Source: Phorcysia thermohydrogeniphila (GTDB lineage: Bacteria > Aquificota > Aquificia > Desulfurobacteriales > Desulfurobacteriaceae). From it: a DNA stretch of 64,000 bases. Positions 45,640-56,837 of this stretch are shown one piece after another. The notes beneath the pieces were generated by a model. It worked only from the letters and a program-made list of their open reading frames with translations. It was not told the DNA's origin and made no database searches. Made by a program: the position numbers and the translations under genes. The number at the start of each line of letters is the position of its first letter. Position 1 is the stretch's first letter. Location of the stretch: assembly GCF_004339575.1 (NCBI RefSeq), contig NZ_SMFV01000006.1, positions 28,493-92,492 of the forward strand, read 5' to 3'.

Positions 45640-47508
45640 TTGCTTTTAGAGCAGGTTAACTCGCCGGAAGATTTAAAAAAGCTAAGCGTAGAGGAGCTTA
45701 AAAAGCTTGCAGAGGAAGTAAGGGAGTTCATTATTGAAATTGTTGATAAAACTGGTGGACACTTGGCCTCTTCTTTGGGAGTTGTTGAGCTGACGATTGC
45801 CCTCCTGAAAGTTTTTTCTCCCCCTCGGGACGAAATAGTCTGGGATGTGGGTCACCAGTCTTACCCTTACAAGATACTAACTGACAGGAAGGAGAGGTTT
45901 CACACTTTACGCCAGTTTGGGGGGATATCCGGCTTTCCTTCCATAAAGGAGAGCCCTTACGACGCTTTTGGAACAGGTCACAGTTCAACTTCAATATCTG
46001 CGGCACTGGGGATAAGGATAGGGAAAAAGTTAAAGGGAGAAGAGGGACACGTAATTGCCGTTATAGGTGATGGAGCTCTAACTGCCGGAGAGGCTTACGA
46101 GGGTCTTAATAACGCCGGCCAACTTGGTGAAGACCTGATAGTAATTCTCAACGATAATGAGATGTCAATAGCAAAGAACATAGGTGCTATTTCAAACTAC
46201 CTTACAAAGGTGGCCACCGGGGAGAACTTTAGGAGGGCAAAAAAGAGACTAGAAGAGGTAACTAAAAAGGTCTTTGGAGAGAGAGTATACAAGAGGTTAA
46301 AGAGGGTTGAAGACCTGATAGTAAAGGGGCTCTTCTCTCCCGGAATGCTCTTTGAGGAGCTCGGGTTTAGGTATGTTGGACCAATAGACGGTCACGATTT
46401 GGATACCCTCATCGTTACGCTAAAAAACGTTTCAAAAATGAAAGGGCCAACCTTAGTTCACGTTGTAACCAAAAAGGGGAAGGGCTACGAGCCTGCAGAG
46501 AAAAAGCCTGAAAAGTTTCACGGAGTCCCGCCGAAAAAGAAGAAAAAAGAAAACCTTCCTCCGACCTACACGGAGGTTTTCTCAAAAACCCTTGTTGAAA
46601 TAGCAGGAGAAAATAGGGACGTTGTGGCCATAACAGCTGCAATGCCCTCTGGGACAGGGCTTGATAGATTTAAGGAGCACTTTCCGGAGCGTTACTTTGA
46701 CGTCGGAATAGCCGAACAGCACGCCGTAACCTTTGCCGCCGGAATGGCTAAGAAAGGCCTAAAGCCCGTTGTTGCTATATATTCAACCTTCCTTCAGAGG
46801 GCTTACGACCAGATTGTTCACGACGTTGCTCTTCAAGAACTTCCTGTAGTCTTTGCCATAGACAGGGCAGGACTTGTTGGCGAGGATGGAGCTACCCACC
46901 ACGGCGCTTTTGACCTCTCTTACTTAAGGCACATTCCAAATATGATTGTTGCAGCACCGAAAGACGAAGAGGAGCTCCGTCACCTCCTCTTTACTGCAAT
47001 TAGATCCGGTAAACCCTTTGCTGTTCGCTATCCCCGCGGCAGAGGCTATGGAGTTCCTTTAAGGGAGCCGTTAAAAGAGATTCCAATTGGAAACTGGGAG
47101 CTCCTAAGGGAAGGAAAAGAGATTGCCATCCTTGCAACCGGCTGGACTGTCTATCAGGCCTTAAAGGCTGCTGAAAGCCTTGAAAAGAAAGGAATATCCG
47201 TAACTGTTGTAAACGCCCGTTTTATAAAGCCGATGGACGAGGAACTCCTTAAAAGAATCGCCTCTGAGCATTCAGTAATCGTTACGGTTGAGGAGAATGT
47301 CGTTAAAGGAGGATTTGGCTCTGGTGTTGACGAGTTCCTATCCCCTTGGTACTCCGGAAGGGTCTTTAACTTGGGACTTCCAGACAGGTTCATAGAACAC
47401 GGGGAGCAGAACCTCCTTCGCTGTATTGTCGGAATTGACGCAGAAAGGATTGAGAAGAAAATCCTTGAGCTTGTTGGTGAAAAGCCTTCCCCTGCAAAAA
47501 GCACTTGA
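45640..47508 (+). CDS. dxs: 1-deoxy-D-xylulose-5-phosphate synthase
   Basis: Thiamine-diphosphate enzyme joining pyruvate and glyceraldehyde 3-phosphate, the entry to the MEP isoprenoid pathway. 622 residues, with DVGHQSYPYKILTDR, the ThDP/Mg motif GDGALTAGEAYEGLNNAG (GDG...N) and the transketolase C-terminal parts (DVGIAEQHAVTFAAGMA). TTG start at 45640 after GGAGG. Same operon as the prenyl synthase, with an 84-bp gap between them. Confidence 0.97.
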   Translation: MLLEQVNSPEDLKKLSVEELKKLAEEVREFIIEIVDKTGGHLASSLGVVELTIALLKVFSPPRDEIVWDVGHQSYPYKILTDRKERFHTLRQFGGISGFPSIKESPYDAFGTGHSSTSISAALGIRIGKKLKGEEGHVIAVIGDGALTAGEAYEGLNNAGQLGEDLIVILNDNEMSIAKNIGAISNYLTKVATGENFRRAKKRLEEVTKKVFGERVYKRLKRVEDLIVKGLFSPGMLFEELGFRYVGPIDGHDLDTLIVTLKNVSKMKGPTLVHVVTKKGKGYEPAEKKPEKFHGVPPKKKKKENLPPTYTEVFSKTLVEIAGENRDVVAITAAMPSGTGLDRFKEHFPERYFDVGIAEQHAVTFAAGMAKKGLKPVVAIYSTFLQRAYDQIVHDVALQELPVVFAIDRAGLVGEDGATHHGAFDLSYLRHIPNMIVAAPKDEEELRHLLFTAIRSGKPFAVRYPRGRGYGVPLREPLKEIPIGNWELLREGKEIAILATGWTVYQALKAAESLEKKGISVTVVNARFIKPMDEELLKRIASEHSVIVTVEENVVKGGFGSGVDEFLSPWYSGRVFNLGLPDRFIEHGEQNLLRCIVGIDAERIEKKILELVGEKPSPAKST

Positions 47509-47519
47509 GGGGATTTCAG

Positions 47520-48765
47520 TTGGACACGCTCTTTTCCTCCTCAATAAAAAGACCGCTTCCCTTTAGGCTCTTTCCAGAAAGCTTTGAGCAGTTTGTTGGA
47601 CAGAGGCACATAGTTGGGGAGGGAAAACCTTTAAGGAAACTCCTTGAAAAGGGAAAGCTCTTTTCATCTATCTTCTGGGGGCCTCCGGGAACAGGGAAGA
47701 CAGCCCTTGCTCGCCTCATTTCAAAGTTAACAAGCTCAGAGTTTATAGAGCTCAACGCCGTTACATCTACCATTCAGGACGTAAGGAAGGCCTTGGAAAG
47801 AGGGAGAAAAAAACTTTGAAATTGGAAAAAGGACGGTTCTCTTCATAGACGAGATTCACCGTTTTAACAAGGCTCAACAGGACGCACTCCTACCGGACGT
47901 AGAGGCTGGGAACGTGATACTTATCGGTGCGTCAACGGAAAACCCTTACTTTTCGCTAACTCCGGCCTTACGCTCAAGGGTAAAGATTTACGAGTTTAAG
48001 CCACTTTCGTCTGAGGAGCTTAGAGAGCTCTACAGGCTCGCTGTAACAGATAGAAGGGGACTTCCGGGATTTAAGGTTCCTTCAGAAGTTCTTGACCACC
48101 TGATAAGGTGCTCTTCCGGCGATGGAAGGAAGTTCCTCACTTACTTAGAAGAACTCTACGAGCTTACAGGTGGGAAAGAGCCAGACATTGCCCTTGCAGA
48201 GGAGCTTACCGAAAAGGCTTCTATTCGCTACGGAAAAGGCGACGACCACTACGACGTCATCTCTGCCTTCATAAAGTCCATACGGGGTAGCGACCCCGAT
48301 GCAGCCCTCTACTACCTTGCAAAAATGCTCGTTGGTGGAGAAGACCCTGTATTTATCGCGAGGAGGCTCGTTATTCTTGCCTCTGAGGATATAGGCAACG
48401 CAAACCCAGAAGCTCTACTTGTGGCTACTGCTGCGTTACAGGCTGTAGAAAAAGTTGGAATGCCTGAGGCGGCCATTAACCTTGCCCAGGCCGTTATTTA
48501 CCTTTCAATGTCCTTAAAGTCTAACGCCGTATATAAAGCTATAAAAAAAGCTATTGAGGACGTTGAGTCGGGTGTGGAGCTCCCCGTTCCTGACCACCTT
48601 AGGTCCGGATTTAAAAACAGGGGATACAGGTATCCCCACGACTATCCACGCCACTGGGTAGAGCAGGATTACCTTGTGGAGAAGAGGAAGTACTACGAGA
48701 GCTCCGGCATCGGTTTTGAGAAACAGCTTGAGGAGTGGCTAAAGTGGATGAAAGGGGAAGGTTAA
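47520..48765 (+). pseudogene. rarA: RarA/MgsA AAA+ ATPase gene with a frameshift in an A7 run
   Basis: Replication-associated recombination protein of the clamp-loader type. The first part (TTG 47520 to TGA 47817-47819) contains FEQFVGQRHIVGEG and Walker A WGPPGTGKTALAR. Walker B LFIDEIHRFNKAQQDALLP and everything after it, through the C-terminal tetramerisation domain ending at 48765, lies one frame on. The shift falls at seven A's (47807-47813): with six A's the frame reads ERGRKNFEIGKRTVLFIDE without a break. So this is one gene interrupted by +1 base. It may be a real null allele, a sequencing error, or a slippage-decoded gene. Confidence 0.9.
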
Positions 48766-48770
48766 GAGGC

Positions 48771-49280
48771 TTGAGAGTAAGAAATTTTTTTCTCATTTCC
48801 CTTTTTCTCTTTCTCCTCCTTTCTCCCCGTGAAGCTTTTCCTTTACAGGACGAAGGAGGAATTCTTTCCCTCTTCAGGGAGGAGATAGAGTCAGAAAGAG
48901 CTAACCTGCGCTTTGAGATACTTGACTCCTCTTACGCTGAATTTGACTTTGTTGGCGGTTTTGCCGATGGAAGGTATAGGCTAAAGTCTTACAGGGTAAA
49001 ACCCTTAAAAGAAAACATTTATAGGCTGGAGCTCCTCTTTGAGAAGAAGAGAGGTTCTTTCAGGTATAGCCAGAGGGTAGTCTTCTACTTCTGGCAGGGA
49101 AGGAACAGGCTTGTTTTCTTAACGAAGGAGGGAAAAAAGTCCTTTGAGCTACCAGATGTAGAAATCAACATAGAGAAGACACCTTCCGGTTACAGGATTG
49201 TTAAGCTCTTTAAGGAGAAGGTTTTAAGGTTACCCGTTGAAGGTGGAACTGTCTATTTGAAGATTCGCAGGTTGAAATAA
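48771..49280 (+). CDS. Exported protein of unknown family
   Basis: About 169 residues. An N-terminal signal peptide (RNFFLISLFLFLLLSPREAF) is followed by a mostly beta, charged domain with the segment VVFYFWQGRNRLVFLTKEGK, probably periplasmic. The TTG start at 48771, six bases after the rarA stop, has GGGGAAGG upstream; an earlier GTG (48735) inside rarA would add a charged leader ahead of the signal. Function not recognised. Confidence 0.6.
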   Translation: MRVRNFFLISLFLFLLLSPREAFPLQDEGGILSLFREEIESERANLRFEILDSSYAEFDFVGGFADGRYRLKSYRVKPLKENIYRLELLFEKKRGSFRYSQRVVFYFWQGRNRLVFLTKEGKKSFELPDVEINIEKTPSGYRIVKLFKEKVLRLPVEGGTVYLKIRRLK

Positions 49281-49301
49281 GAAGTATGTCAAGAATTTTA
49301 T

Positions 49302-49312
49302 GTAAGCCATGA
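49302..49312 (+). repeat. 11-bp direct repeat, left copy
   Basis: GTAAGCCATGA, repeated exactly at 50223-50233. The two copies flank the HNH nuclease gene with little else between them, and the following bases are loosely similar as well (TGC..AAT, then T run). Confidence 0.45.
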
Positions 49313-49345
49313 GATGCAATTTTTACAACTTGAAAGGAGAGCTTT

Positions 49346-50188
49346 TCAAGAATTATCTAAATCCAACTCTTTTTCTAAAACAATCTTTGCCATTTCTTCC
49401 TTTACCTTTTCGGCATCTTTACTAAAATGAGCCCTCCTGTGACAGTTAGGACACAGGGCGATTACCCATCTTGGATCATCAGGTCCACCATCTGATAGCC
49501 TATAAATATGGTGAACTTCTAAGTATGGTCTTAAATTTTTGGTGTAAAAAGGAGCTTCTGAACCGCAATACTCACAATGTCCTTCTGCGCGTTTTAGAGC
49601 GTATTCTCTTATGATTTTACTTCTCTTTATATACTCTCTCTTGGTACTTCTTTTTTCAGGATCTATATTAGCTTTTCCGTAAGCTAACTCCCTGATTTTC
49701 TTAAAATCCATTTCTTTAAAGTCTTCAGAAGTTTCGGAAAATTCGTGATTATTTTGAATTCCTTGATCAACAAATTCTATGTATTCTTCGTAAGGCATTA
49801 GCTTGAAAATTATTGCTTTCCTTTTTTTTCCTTCTCGGTCATACCCCTCTTTGATTTCATAGCCTACACATACAAATTGTCCAATGTATTCAACAAAACC
49901 TTTTTCCTCAGGTACACTTTTAAACAAATGTAGACTGTAACCCTCTATTTGATGGTCTCTGATTGCTTTGTTACCTCTTACGAACTCCATATCTCCACTC
50001 TGTCCTTCTCCACAATAAAGAAAGAACCCCTCTTTCCAACCATCTTCATAGCCAAACTCTTTTCCTCTTTCGCTTGTGAAAAGCATAATTATTTTGTACT
50101 TGCGAGACTTACTTATTCCACTTTGTCTATTACCTCCGTATTTGTCATGAAGTTCTTTTCTAAGATAGCGTTTACCCTTTTCAAACAT
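49346..50188 (-). CDS. HNH restriction endonuclease, ScoMcrA/TagI-like
   Basis: 280 residues. The N-terminal half (about 1-140) has YGGNRQSGIS, GYEDGW and CGEGQSGDMEFVRGNKAIRD, a pattern I recognise from SRA-like domains of type IV, modified-DNA-dependent nucleases such as ScoMcrA. The C-terminal half is an HNH domain with zinc cysteines C205/C208 and C246/C249 and catalytic H226-H227 and H250. No separate sulfur-binding domain is apparent, so it probably reads methylated cytosine and not phosphorothioate, but this is an inference. Start ATG 50188. It stands alone between 11-bp direct repeats, next to a toxin-antitoxin pair. Confidence 0.82.
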   Translation of the reverse strand: MFEKGKRYLRKELHDKYGGNRQSGISKSRKYKIIMLFTSERGKEFGYEDGWKEGFFLYCGEGQSGDMEFVRGNKAIRDHQIEGYSLHLFKSVPEEKGFVEYIGQFVCVGYEIKEGYDREGKKRKAIIFKLMPYEEYIEFVDQGIQNNHEFSETSEDFKEMDFKKIRELAYGKANIDPEKRSTKREYIKRSKIIREYALKRAEGHCEYCGSEAPFYTKNLRPYLEVHHIYRLSDGGPDDPRWVIALCPNCHRRAHFSKDAEKVKEEMAKIVLEKELDLDNS

Positions 50189-50222
50189 TGAAGTTACCCC
50201 TCTAAATTTTTTGTGTTTAACG

Positions 50223-50233
50223 GTAAGCCATGA
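50223..50233 (+). repeat. 11-bp direct repeat, right copy
   Basis: GTAAGCCATGA, identical to 49302-49312; see that entry. Confidence 0.45.
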
Positions 50234-50268
50234 CTTGCTAATGTTTTTTTTCTGCTTACGAGCTTTTG

Positions 50269-50631
50269 CTATAAAATATATCCATCAAAATCATCAGCTC
50301 CAATAAAAAAGCAGATGGCTTTCTCTAATTTCTTCATTTCTTCCCTCGTTAGAGATGCTATCCTTTCAGGAACGACTCTTGATAAGTCAATAGCTCTTAT
50401 CTGGTCTATCATGACTGCTGAGTCTTTTTCTAAACGTTCCCTTGCCTTTATGAAGAGTCTCATGGGATATTTACCTTTCAGGTTAGAGGTTATAGGAGCT
50501 ACAAGGACTGTTGGATAGTTTTCTAAGATCTCCTGTCTCTGAATAATCACTACTGGCCTTACCTTTCCCGGTTCTGCTCCCTTCGTTGGACTGAGCTTTG
50601 CAAGATATATGTTGCCTCTAACTAATTCCAT
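50269..50631 (-). CDS. MazF/PemK-type mRNA interferase toxin
   Basis: 120 residues starting MELVRGNIYLAKLSPTKGAE, with the PemK/MazF fold markers GKVRPVVIIQ and VLVAPITSN and the conserved MIDQIRAIDLSRV. Family members cut mRNA at short motifs. ATG 50631 is preferred over an upstream in-frame start at 50649. The gene overlaps the end of the antitoxin gene by 14 bases, as expected for a coupled pair. Confidence 0.9.
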   Translation of the reverse strand: MELVRGNIYLAKLSPTKGAEPGKVRPVVIIQRQEILENYPTVLVAPITSNLKGKYPMRLFIKARERLEKDSAVMIDQIRAIDLSRVVPERIASLTREEMKKLEKAICFFIGADDFDGYIL

Positions 50632-50860
50632 CTGATATCGTTCCTTCAAGCTCTTCTATGTCTTTAAGGTTTTGAGGATCTTCAGCCAGTTCTTTTGCAG
50701 ACTCAAGTAAGTTTTTAAGCATTTCCTGTTTTTCAATTTCTCTTTTGTAGAGAAGGAGAGCTTTCTTAACAACAAGGCTTTTGGGACTTCTGGTTTTCTT
50801 AGACAGGTTTTCCAGCAGCTCAAAAAATTGGTTGTCTAACCTGATTGTATATGTCTTCAA
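50618..50860 (-). CDS. Ribbon-helix-helix antitoxin partner of the MazF-type toxin
   Basis: About 80 residues. The N-terminal MKTYTIRLDNQFFELLENLS is a ribbon-helix-helix DNA-binding motif; the acidic C-terminal tail (AEDPQNLKDIEELEG) is the usual toxin-wrapping region. TTG 50860 has GGAGG five bases upstream; an ATG at 50872 lies on top of that site and is less likely. Probable autorepressor through palindromes upstream (50910-50926). Confidence 0.82.
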   Translation of the reverse strand: MKTYTIRLDNQFFELLENLSKKTRSPKSLVVKKALLLYKREIEKQEMLKNLLESAKELAEDPQNLKDIEELEGTISDGIS

Positions 50861-50909
50861 TGTCTCCTCCATATGACCTTAAAAAGTATTCTATTACTTC
50901 AGGCGCAAA

Positions 50910-50926
50910 TTAACAAGTTAATTAAC
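50910..50926. promoter_or_regulatory. Overlapping palindromes upstream of the toxin-antitoxin pair
   Basis: TTAAC-AA-GTTAA (50910-50921) overlaps GTTAATTAAC (50917-50926). Position about 50 bases ahead of the antitoxin start suggests the operator bound by the ribbon-helix-helix protein (inference). Confidence 0.5.
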
Positions 50927-51069
50927 AAAAGATAGTAGTAATTACCTGTAAGACATGGGAAGTGAGGTACTACGATTTTTCACCTTTTCCGAATATTGCG
51001 CATTGTCTCCAAGTCTCTAATTCCTGACATTTCAAGGTAACTACTATGTAGTAGATTCTGACAATGGGA

Positions 51070-51098
51070 TTGACACCCGTAGGATTGTTTCCTATATT
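51070..51098 (+). promoter_or_regulatory. Promoter of tRNA-Val-tRNA-Asp
   Basis: TTGACA (51070-51075), 17 bp, TATATT (51093-51098), 15 bases before tRNA-Val. Identical in hexamers and spacing to the tRNA-Asn promoter. Confidence 0.8.
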
Positions 51099-51113
51099 TC
51101 CTATCGTCAAAGT

Positions 51114-51189
51114 GGGCGGATAGCTCAGCTGGGAGAGCGCCAGCCTTACAAGCTGGAGGTCACAGGTTCGATCCCTGTTCCGCCCACCA
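51114..51189 (+). tRNA. tRNA-Val (TAC)
   Basis: Acceptor GGGCGGA/TCCGCCC, D arm TAGCTCAGCTGGGAGAGC, anticodon loop CTTACAA giving TAC, T arm GGTTCGATCC, encoded CCA at 51187-51189. Confidence 0.97.
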
Positions 51190-51195
51190 CTTAGC

Positions 51196-51274
51196 GGGGA
51201 CGTAGTTCAGTTCTGGTTAGAACGCCGGCCTGTCACGCCGGAGGTCGCGGGTTCGAGTCCCGTCGTCCCCGCCA
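51196..51274 (+). tRNA. tRNA-Asp (GTC)
   Basis: Acceptor GGGGACG/CGTCCCC, a long D loop (TAGTTCAGTTCTGGTTAGAA), anticodon arm CCGGC-CTGTCAC-GCCGG giving GTC, T arm GGGTTCGAGTCCC, encoded CCA at 51272-51274. Six bases after tRNA-Val and probably cotranscribed; a T-rich tract follows. Confidence 0.96.
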
Positions 51275-51355
51275 TTTTTATTTTAAGGCCAAAAATTCCC
51301 GCCACTCTCACTCCCGTTATAATTTCTTAAGTATCCCAAGAATAAAGGGGTTGTC

Positions 51356-52204
51356 ATGAAACTTTCAGGAAAAACGGAAGTTTACGGAGTTATCGGTTAC
51401 CCCGTTAAACACTCCCTTTCCCCTCCAATGCAGACAAAGGCCTTTCAGTCCCTCGGGATTGATGCAGTTTACGTTCCTTTTGAGGTAAAGCCCGAAAGGA
51501 TAAAGGAGGCGGCAGAGGGTTTAAGGGCCTTAAACATCAAGGGAGTTAACGTTACAGTTCCCCATAAGGAGAAAATAGCCGAGCTCGTTGATTATTTAAG
51601 CGAGGATGCTGAGTTCTTAGGGGCTGTTAACGTTGTGAAGAACGTTGACGGGGAGCTCCACGGCTACAACACCGACGTTGACGGCTTCCTTCAGTCCCTC
51701 CTTGACGAGGGCGTTGAGATTGAAGGAAAAAGAGTAACGATGTTCGGTGCTGGAGGAGCTGCAAGGGCGGTAGGCTACGCCGTTTTAAAGGCCGGAGCTA
51801 AGTTCTTAAACATCGTTAATAGGAACTTTTCAAGGGGAAAGGAAGTAGGGGAGCTCTTAGGGAAGAGAGGAAATGTCCTTGTATTCCCACTAAAAGACGG
51901 AACTGTATCTACCCTCCTGAAGGACACTGACATTATCATAAACACCACCTCTGTCGGTATGAAGCCCGACGACCCGCCACTTTTTGACTACTCCCTTATT
52001 CCAGAGGGAATTACCGTAGTTGATATCATCTACAACCCGCCCGAAACTCCACTACTTGAAGCTGCTAAAAAGAAGGGGTGTAAGACGATAAACGGTCTTG
52101 GAATGCTACTCTGGCAGGGAGCTTTTGCCTTTGAGATATGGACGGGAAGGAGAGCTCCTGTTGACGTTATGAGGAAGGTGCTGGAAGAGGAGCTCTATGG
52201 TTGA
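51356..52204 (+). CDS. aroE: Shikimate dehydrogenase
   Basis: Reduces 3-dehydroshikimate to shikimate with NADPH. 282 residues with the substrate site YPVKHSLSPPMQ, catalytic Lys in NVTVPHKE, YNTDVDGF, and the NADP-binding GAGGAARAVG. A TATAAT box stands at 51318-51323, but no matching -35 was found. Overlaps the following membrane protein gene by eight bases. Confidence 0.97.
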   Translation: MKLSGKTEVYGVIGYPVKHSLSPPMQTKAFQSLGIDAVYVPFEVKPERIKEAAEGLRALNIKGVNVTVPHKEKIAELVDYLSEDAEFLGAVNVVKNVDGELHGYNTDVDGFLQSLLDEGVEIEGKRVTMFGAGGAARAVGYAVLKAGAKFLNIVNRNFSRGKEVGELLGKRGNVLVFPLKDGTVSTLLKDTDIIINTTSVGMKPDDPPLFDYSLIPEGITVVDIIYNPPETPLLEAAKKKGCKTINGLGMLLWQGAFAFEIWTGRRAPVDVMRKVLEEELYG

Positions 52205-53462
52205 TTTTTTAAAGGAGCTGGTGAACTCTGAAGTCTGGAGGCTTTACGAGCCTTACCTCATATCAATAGTTCTGGGCGGGTTAGTCGGGATAGAGAGGGA
52301 GTATAAGAAGCAGAAGGAGGGAACACCATCCTTTGGAGGAATAAGAACCTTTATGCTCATAGCCCTTACGGGAACTATCTCAGCCCATTTAGCTTCTGTT
52401 TACGGAAGCCCTCTACTCTACGCCGTTTTAGCTGCTGTAACGGCGCTCCTCGTTGTAGCTCAGTTCTTTGAGAGGCTTCCCGGCCTTACGTCAGAAATCG
52501 CAGCAATTGTGACCTTTCTGGTCGGTGTTCTCTGTTACAGAACAGAATTTCAATTGGCCTCTGCAATTGCTGTTGCTACCCTCTTCCTCCTCTCCTTTAA
52601 GGAACAGATGCACGACTTTGTGAAGCACCTAAAGCTTGAGGACCTCTTTGCCCTCCTTAAGTTTACGGCAGTTACCGTTATTATCTACCCCCTACTGCCG
52701 GATATTTCCATCGGTGGCGTCAATCCCCGGGAAGTCTGGACGATGGTCGTGGTAATCTCAACGGTTGACTTTGTCGGCTACATACTGACAAAGCTTGTAG
52801 GAGAAAGGGGAATCCTGATAACTGGGCTCATAGGGGGGATTGTCTCAAGCACGGCCGTAACTGCGACTTTTTCTTCCCTTGCAAAGGTAAATCAAAGGTT
52901 AATGTCAGAGTACGGGGCTGGAATAGTAGGTGCTTCGGCAATTATGTTTCCCCGTATGGCTTTGCTTGCAAGCATTGTTGATGTAAAGTTTGCCAAGTTT
53001 CTCTTTGTGCCGGCTCTATTTGCCTTTGCACTGGGAATTTTCTTTGCGTACAGGTTGTCAAGCAGGGATAAGAAGAGCAGGGCTGACGTTGAGGTGAAAA
53101 ACCCTTACGAGCTCTCAACGGCAATTAAGTTTGGGCTTCTCTACGCTTTTGTTCTCTTCTTTTCTGTAAACGCTTTAAAGGTTCTCGGTGACTATGGCCT
53201 CTACGCCGTTGCAGCTGTTTCTGGGCTTTCAGACGTTGATGCTATTACACTATCGGTTTCAAAGCTCTTTTCTGCTGGAGAGCTCTCAATCGTTCCCGGC
53301 GTTATTGCAATACTCCTTGCAGCAGCGGCAAATACCCTCTTTAAGTGGTTCTTGACTTTTTCAATGGGAGGGAAGGAGCTCTTTAAAGTCGTTACTCCGG
53401 GATTTATAGCCCTAATTGCTGGAGAGGTTATGGGGATTGCTATTCTTATTATGATGGGATAA
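52197..53462 (+). CDS. MgtC/DUF4010 membrane protein
   Basis: 421 residues with about 11-12 transmembrane helices. The first 140 residues are MgtC-like (GGLVGIEREYKKQKEGTPSF, GIRTFMLIALTG), and the rest is the DUF4010 domain (ITGLIGGIVSSTAVTATFSS, SGLSDVDAITLSVSKL). Transported substrate unknown; MgtC itself is linked to magnesium stress and ATP synthase control, but that role cannot be assumed here. Convergent with rpmA. Confidence 0.88.
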   Translation: MVDFLKELVNSEVWRLYEPYLISIVLGGLVGIEREYKKQKEGTPSFGGIRTFMLIALTGTISAHLASVYGSPLLYAVLAAVTALLVVAQFFERLPGLTSEIAAIVTFLVGVLCYRTEFQLASAIAVATLFLLSFKEQMHDFVKHLKLEDLFALLKFTAVTVIIYPLLPDISIGGVNPREVWTMVVVISTVDFVGYILTKLVGERGILITGLIGGIVSSTAVTATFSSLAKVNQRLMSEYGAGIVGASAIMFPRMALLASIVDVKFAKFLFVPALFAFALGIFFAYRLSSRDKKSRADVEVKNPYELSTAIKFGLLYAFVLFFSVNALKVLGDYGLYAVAAVSGLSDVDAITLSVSKLFSAGELSIVPGVIAILLAAAANTLFKWFLTFSMGGKELFKVVTPGFIALIAGEVMGIAILIMMG

Positions 53463-53474
53463 GTAAGGAGGGGA

Positions 53475-53494
53475 AAACCCCGCAGGAGCGGGGC
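53475..53494 (-). terminator. Rho-independent terminator of rplU-rpmA
   Basis: On the minus strand: CCCCGC, TCCT loop, GCGGGG, then TTTT, directly after the rpmA stop. Confidence 0.75.
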
Positions 53495-53499
53495 AGGAG

Positions 53500-53754
53500 T
53501 TATTGTATGGGATATACGCTTACAACCTTCTTTCCACGTCTTCTTTCGTACCTTACAACTCCGTCAATGAGGGCAAAGAGGGTGTAGTCCCTACCCATTC
53601 CAACGTTGAGGCCGGGGTGGATGGAAGTTCCCCTCTGCCTAACAAGGATGTTTCCGGCCTTTACGATTTGACCGTCGTGCCTTTTAAGGCCAAGCCTTTT
53701 ACCTATGGAGTCCCTACCGTTTTTCGTAGAACCCATTCCTTTTTTATGAGCCAT
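53500..53754 (-). CDS. rpmA: 50S ribosomal protein L27
   Basis: 84 residues beginning [20 protein letters not shown], matching L27, whose N-terminal tail reaches the peptidyl transferase centre. No extra cleavable N-terminal extension of the Firmicutes type is present. It follows rplU by 13 bases in the standard rplU-rpmA order and is followed by a terminator. Confidence 0.98.
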   Translation of the reverse strand: MAHKKGMGSTKNGRDSIGKRLGLKRHDGQIVKAGNILVRQRGTSIHPGLNVGMGRDYTLFALIDGVVRYERRRGKKVVSVYPIQ

Positions 53755-53767
53755 GACGAACCCCCGA

Positions 53768-54073
53768 TTAGCTTACGATTTCGTTAATCTGGATTTCTGT
53801 AAAGTGCTGGCGGTGGCCGTACTTCCTCTGGTAGTGCTTCTTGGCCTTGTACTTGAATACGATGATTTTCTTACCCTTACCGTGTCTTACAACGGTAGCC
53901 TTTACCTTTGCTCCCTTAGCTTCCTCTCCTACCTTTACGCCGTTCTCGTCCCTTACCATGAGCGCTTCAAATTCTACCTCAGAGCCCTCAGGTAGGTTGA
54001 GTTTCTCAACCTTTAAAACCTGACCGGGCTCTACAACGTACTGCTTGCCGCCTGTCTTAATAACAGCGTACAT
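53768..54073 (-). CDS. rplU: 50S ribosomal protein L21
   Basis: 101 residues beginning [20 protein letters not shown], with the C-terminal signature [20 protein letters not shown]. Binds 23S rRNA. Its own promoter (TTGACC-16-TATAAA) lies in the 68-bp gap after alaS, so it is transcribed independently of alaS. Confidence 0.98.
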   Translation of the reverse strand: MYAVIKTGGKQYVVEPGQVLKVEKLNLPEGSEVEFEALMVRDENGVKVGEEAKGAKVKATVVRHGKGKKIIVFKYKAKKHYQRKYGHRQHFTEIQINEIVS

Positions 54074-54110
54074 CCCAAGACCTCCCTACGTGGTTAAAGT
54101 GAGGTGTTAA

Positions 54111-54138
54111 TTTATAGCAATATAAATAATCTGGTCAA
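54111..54138 (-). promoter_or_regulatory. Promoter of rplU-rpmA
   Basis: Minus strand TTGACC (54133-54138), 16 bp, TATAAA (54111-54116), within the short gap between alaS and rplU. Confidence 0.6.
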
Positions 54139-54141
54139 GCG

Positions 54142-56790
<2,649 letters not shown>

Positions 56791-56837
56791 TTAGAAGTTT
56801 GCGAAATTTTAGCAGAGCCCTTTTCTCCCCTCTTTTT

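Noticed and set aside
47807..47819. A AAA AAC as a programmed -1 frameshift site in rarA
   Set aside because: A -1 shift leads to the wrong frame; the downstream half needs +1 (or loss of one A), so the classical -1 mechanism does not fit.
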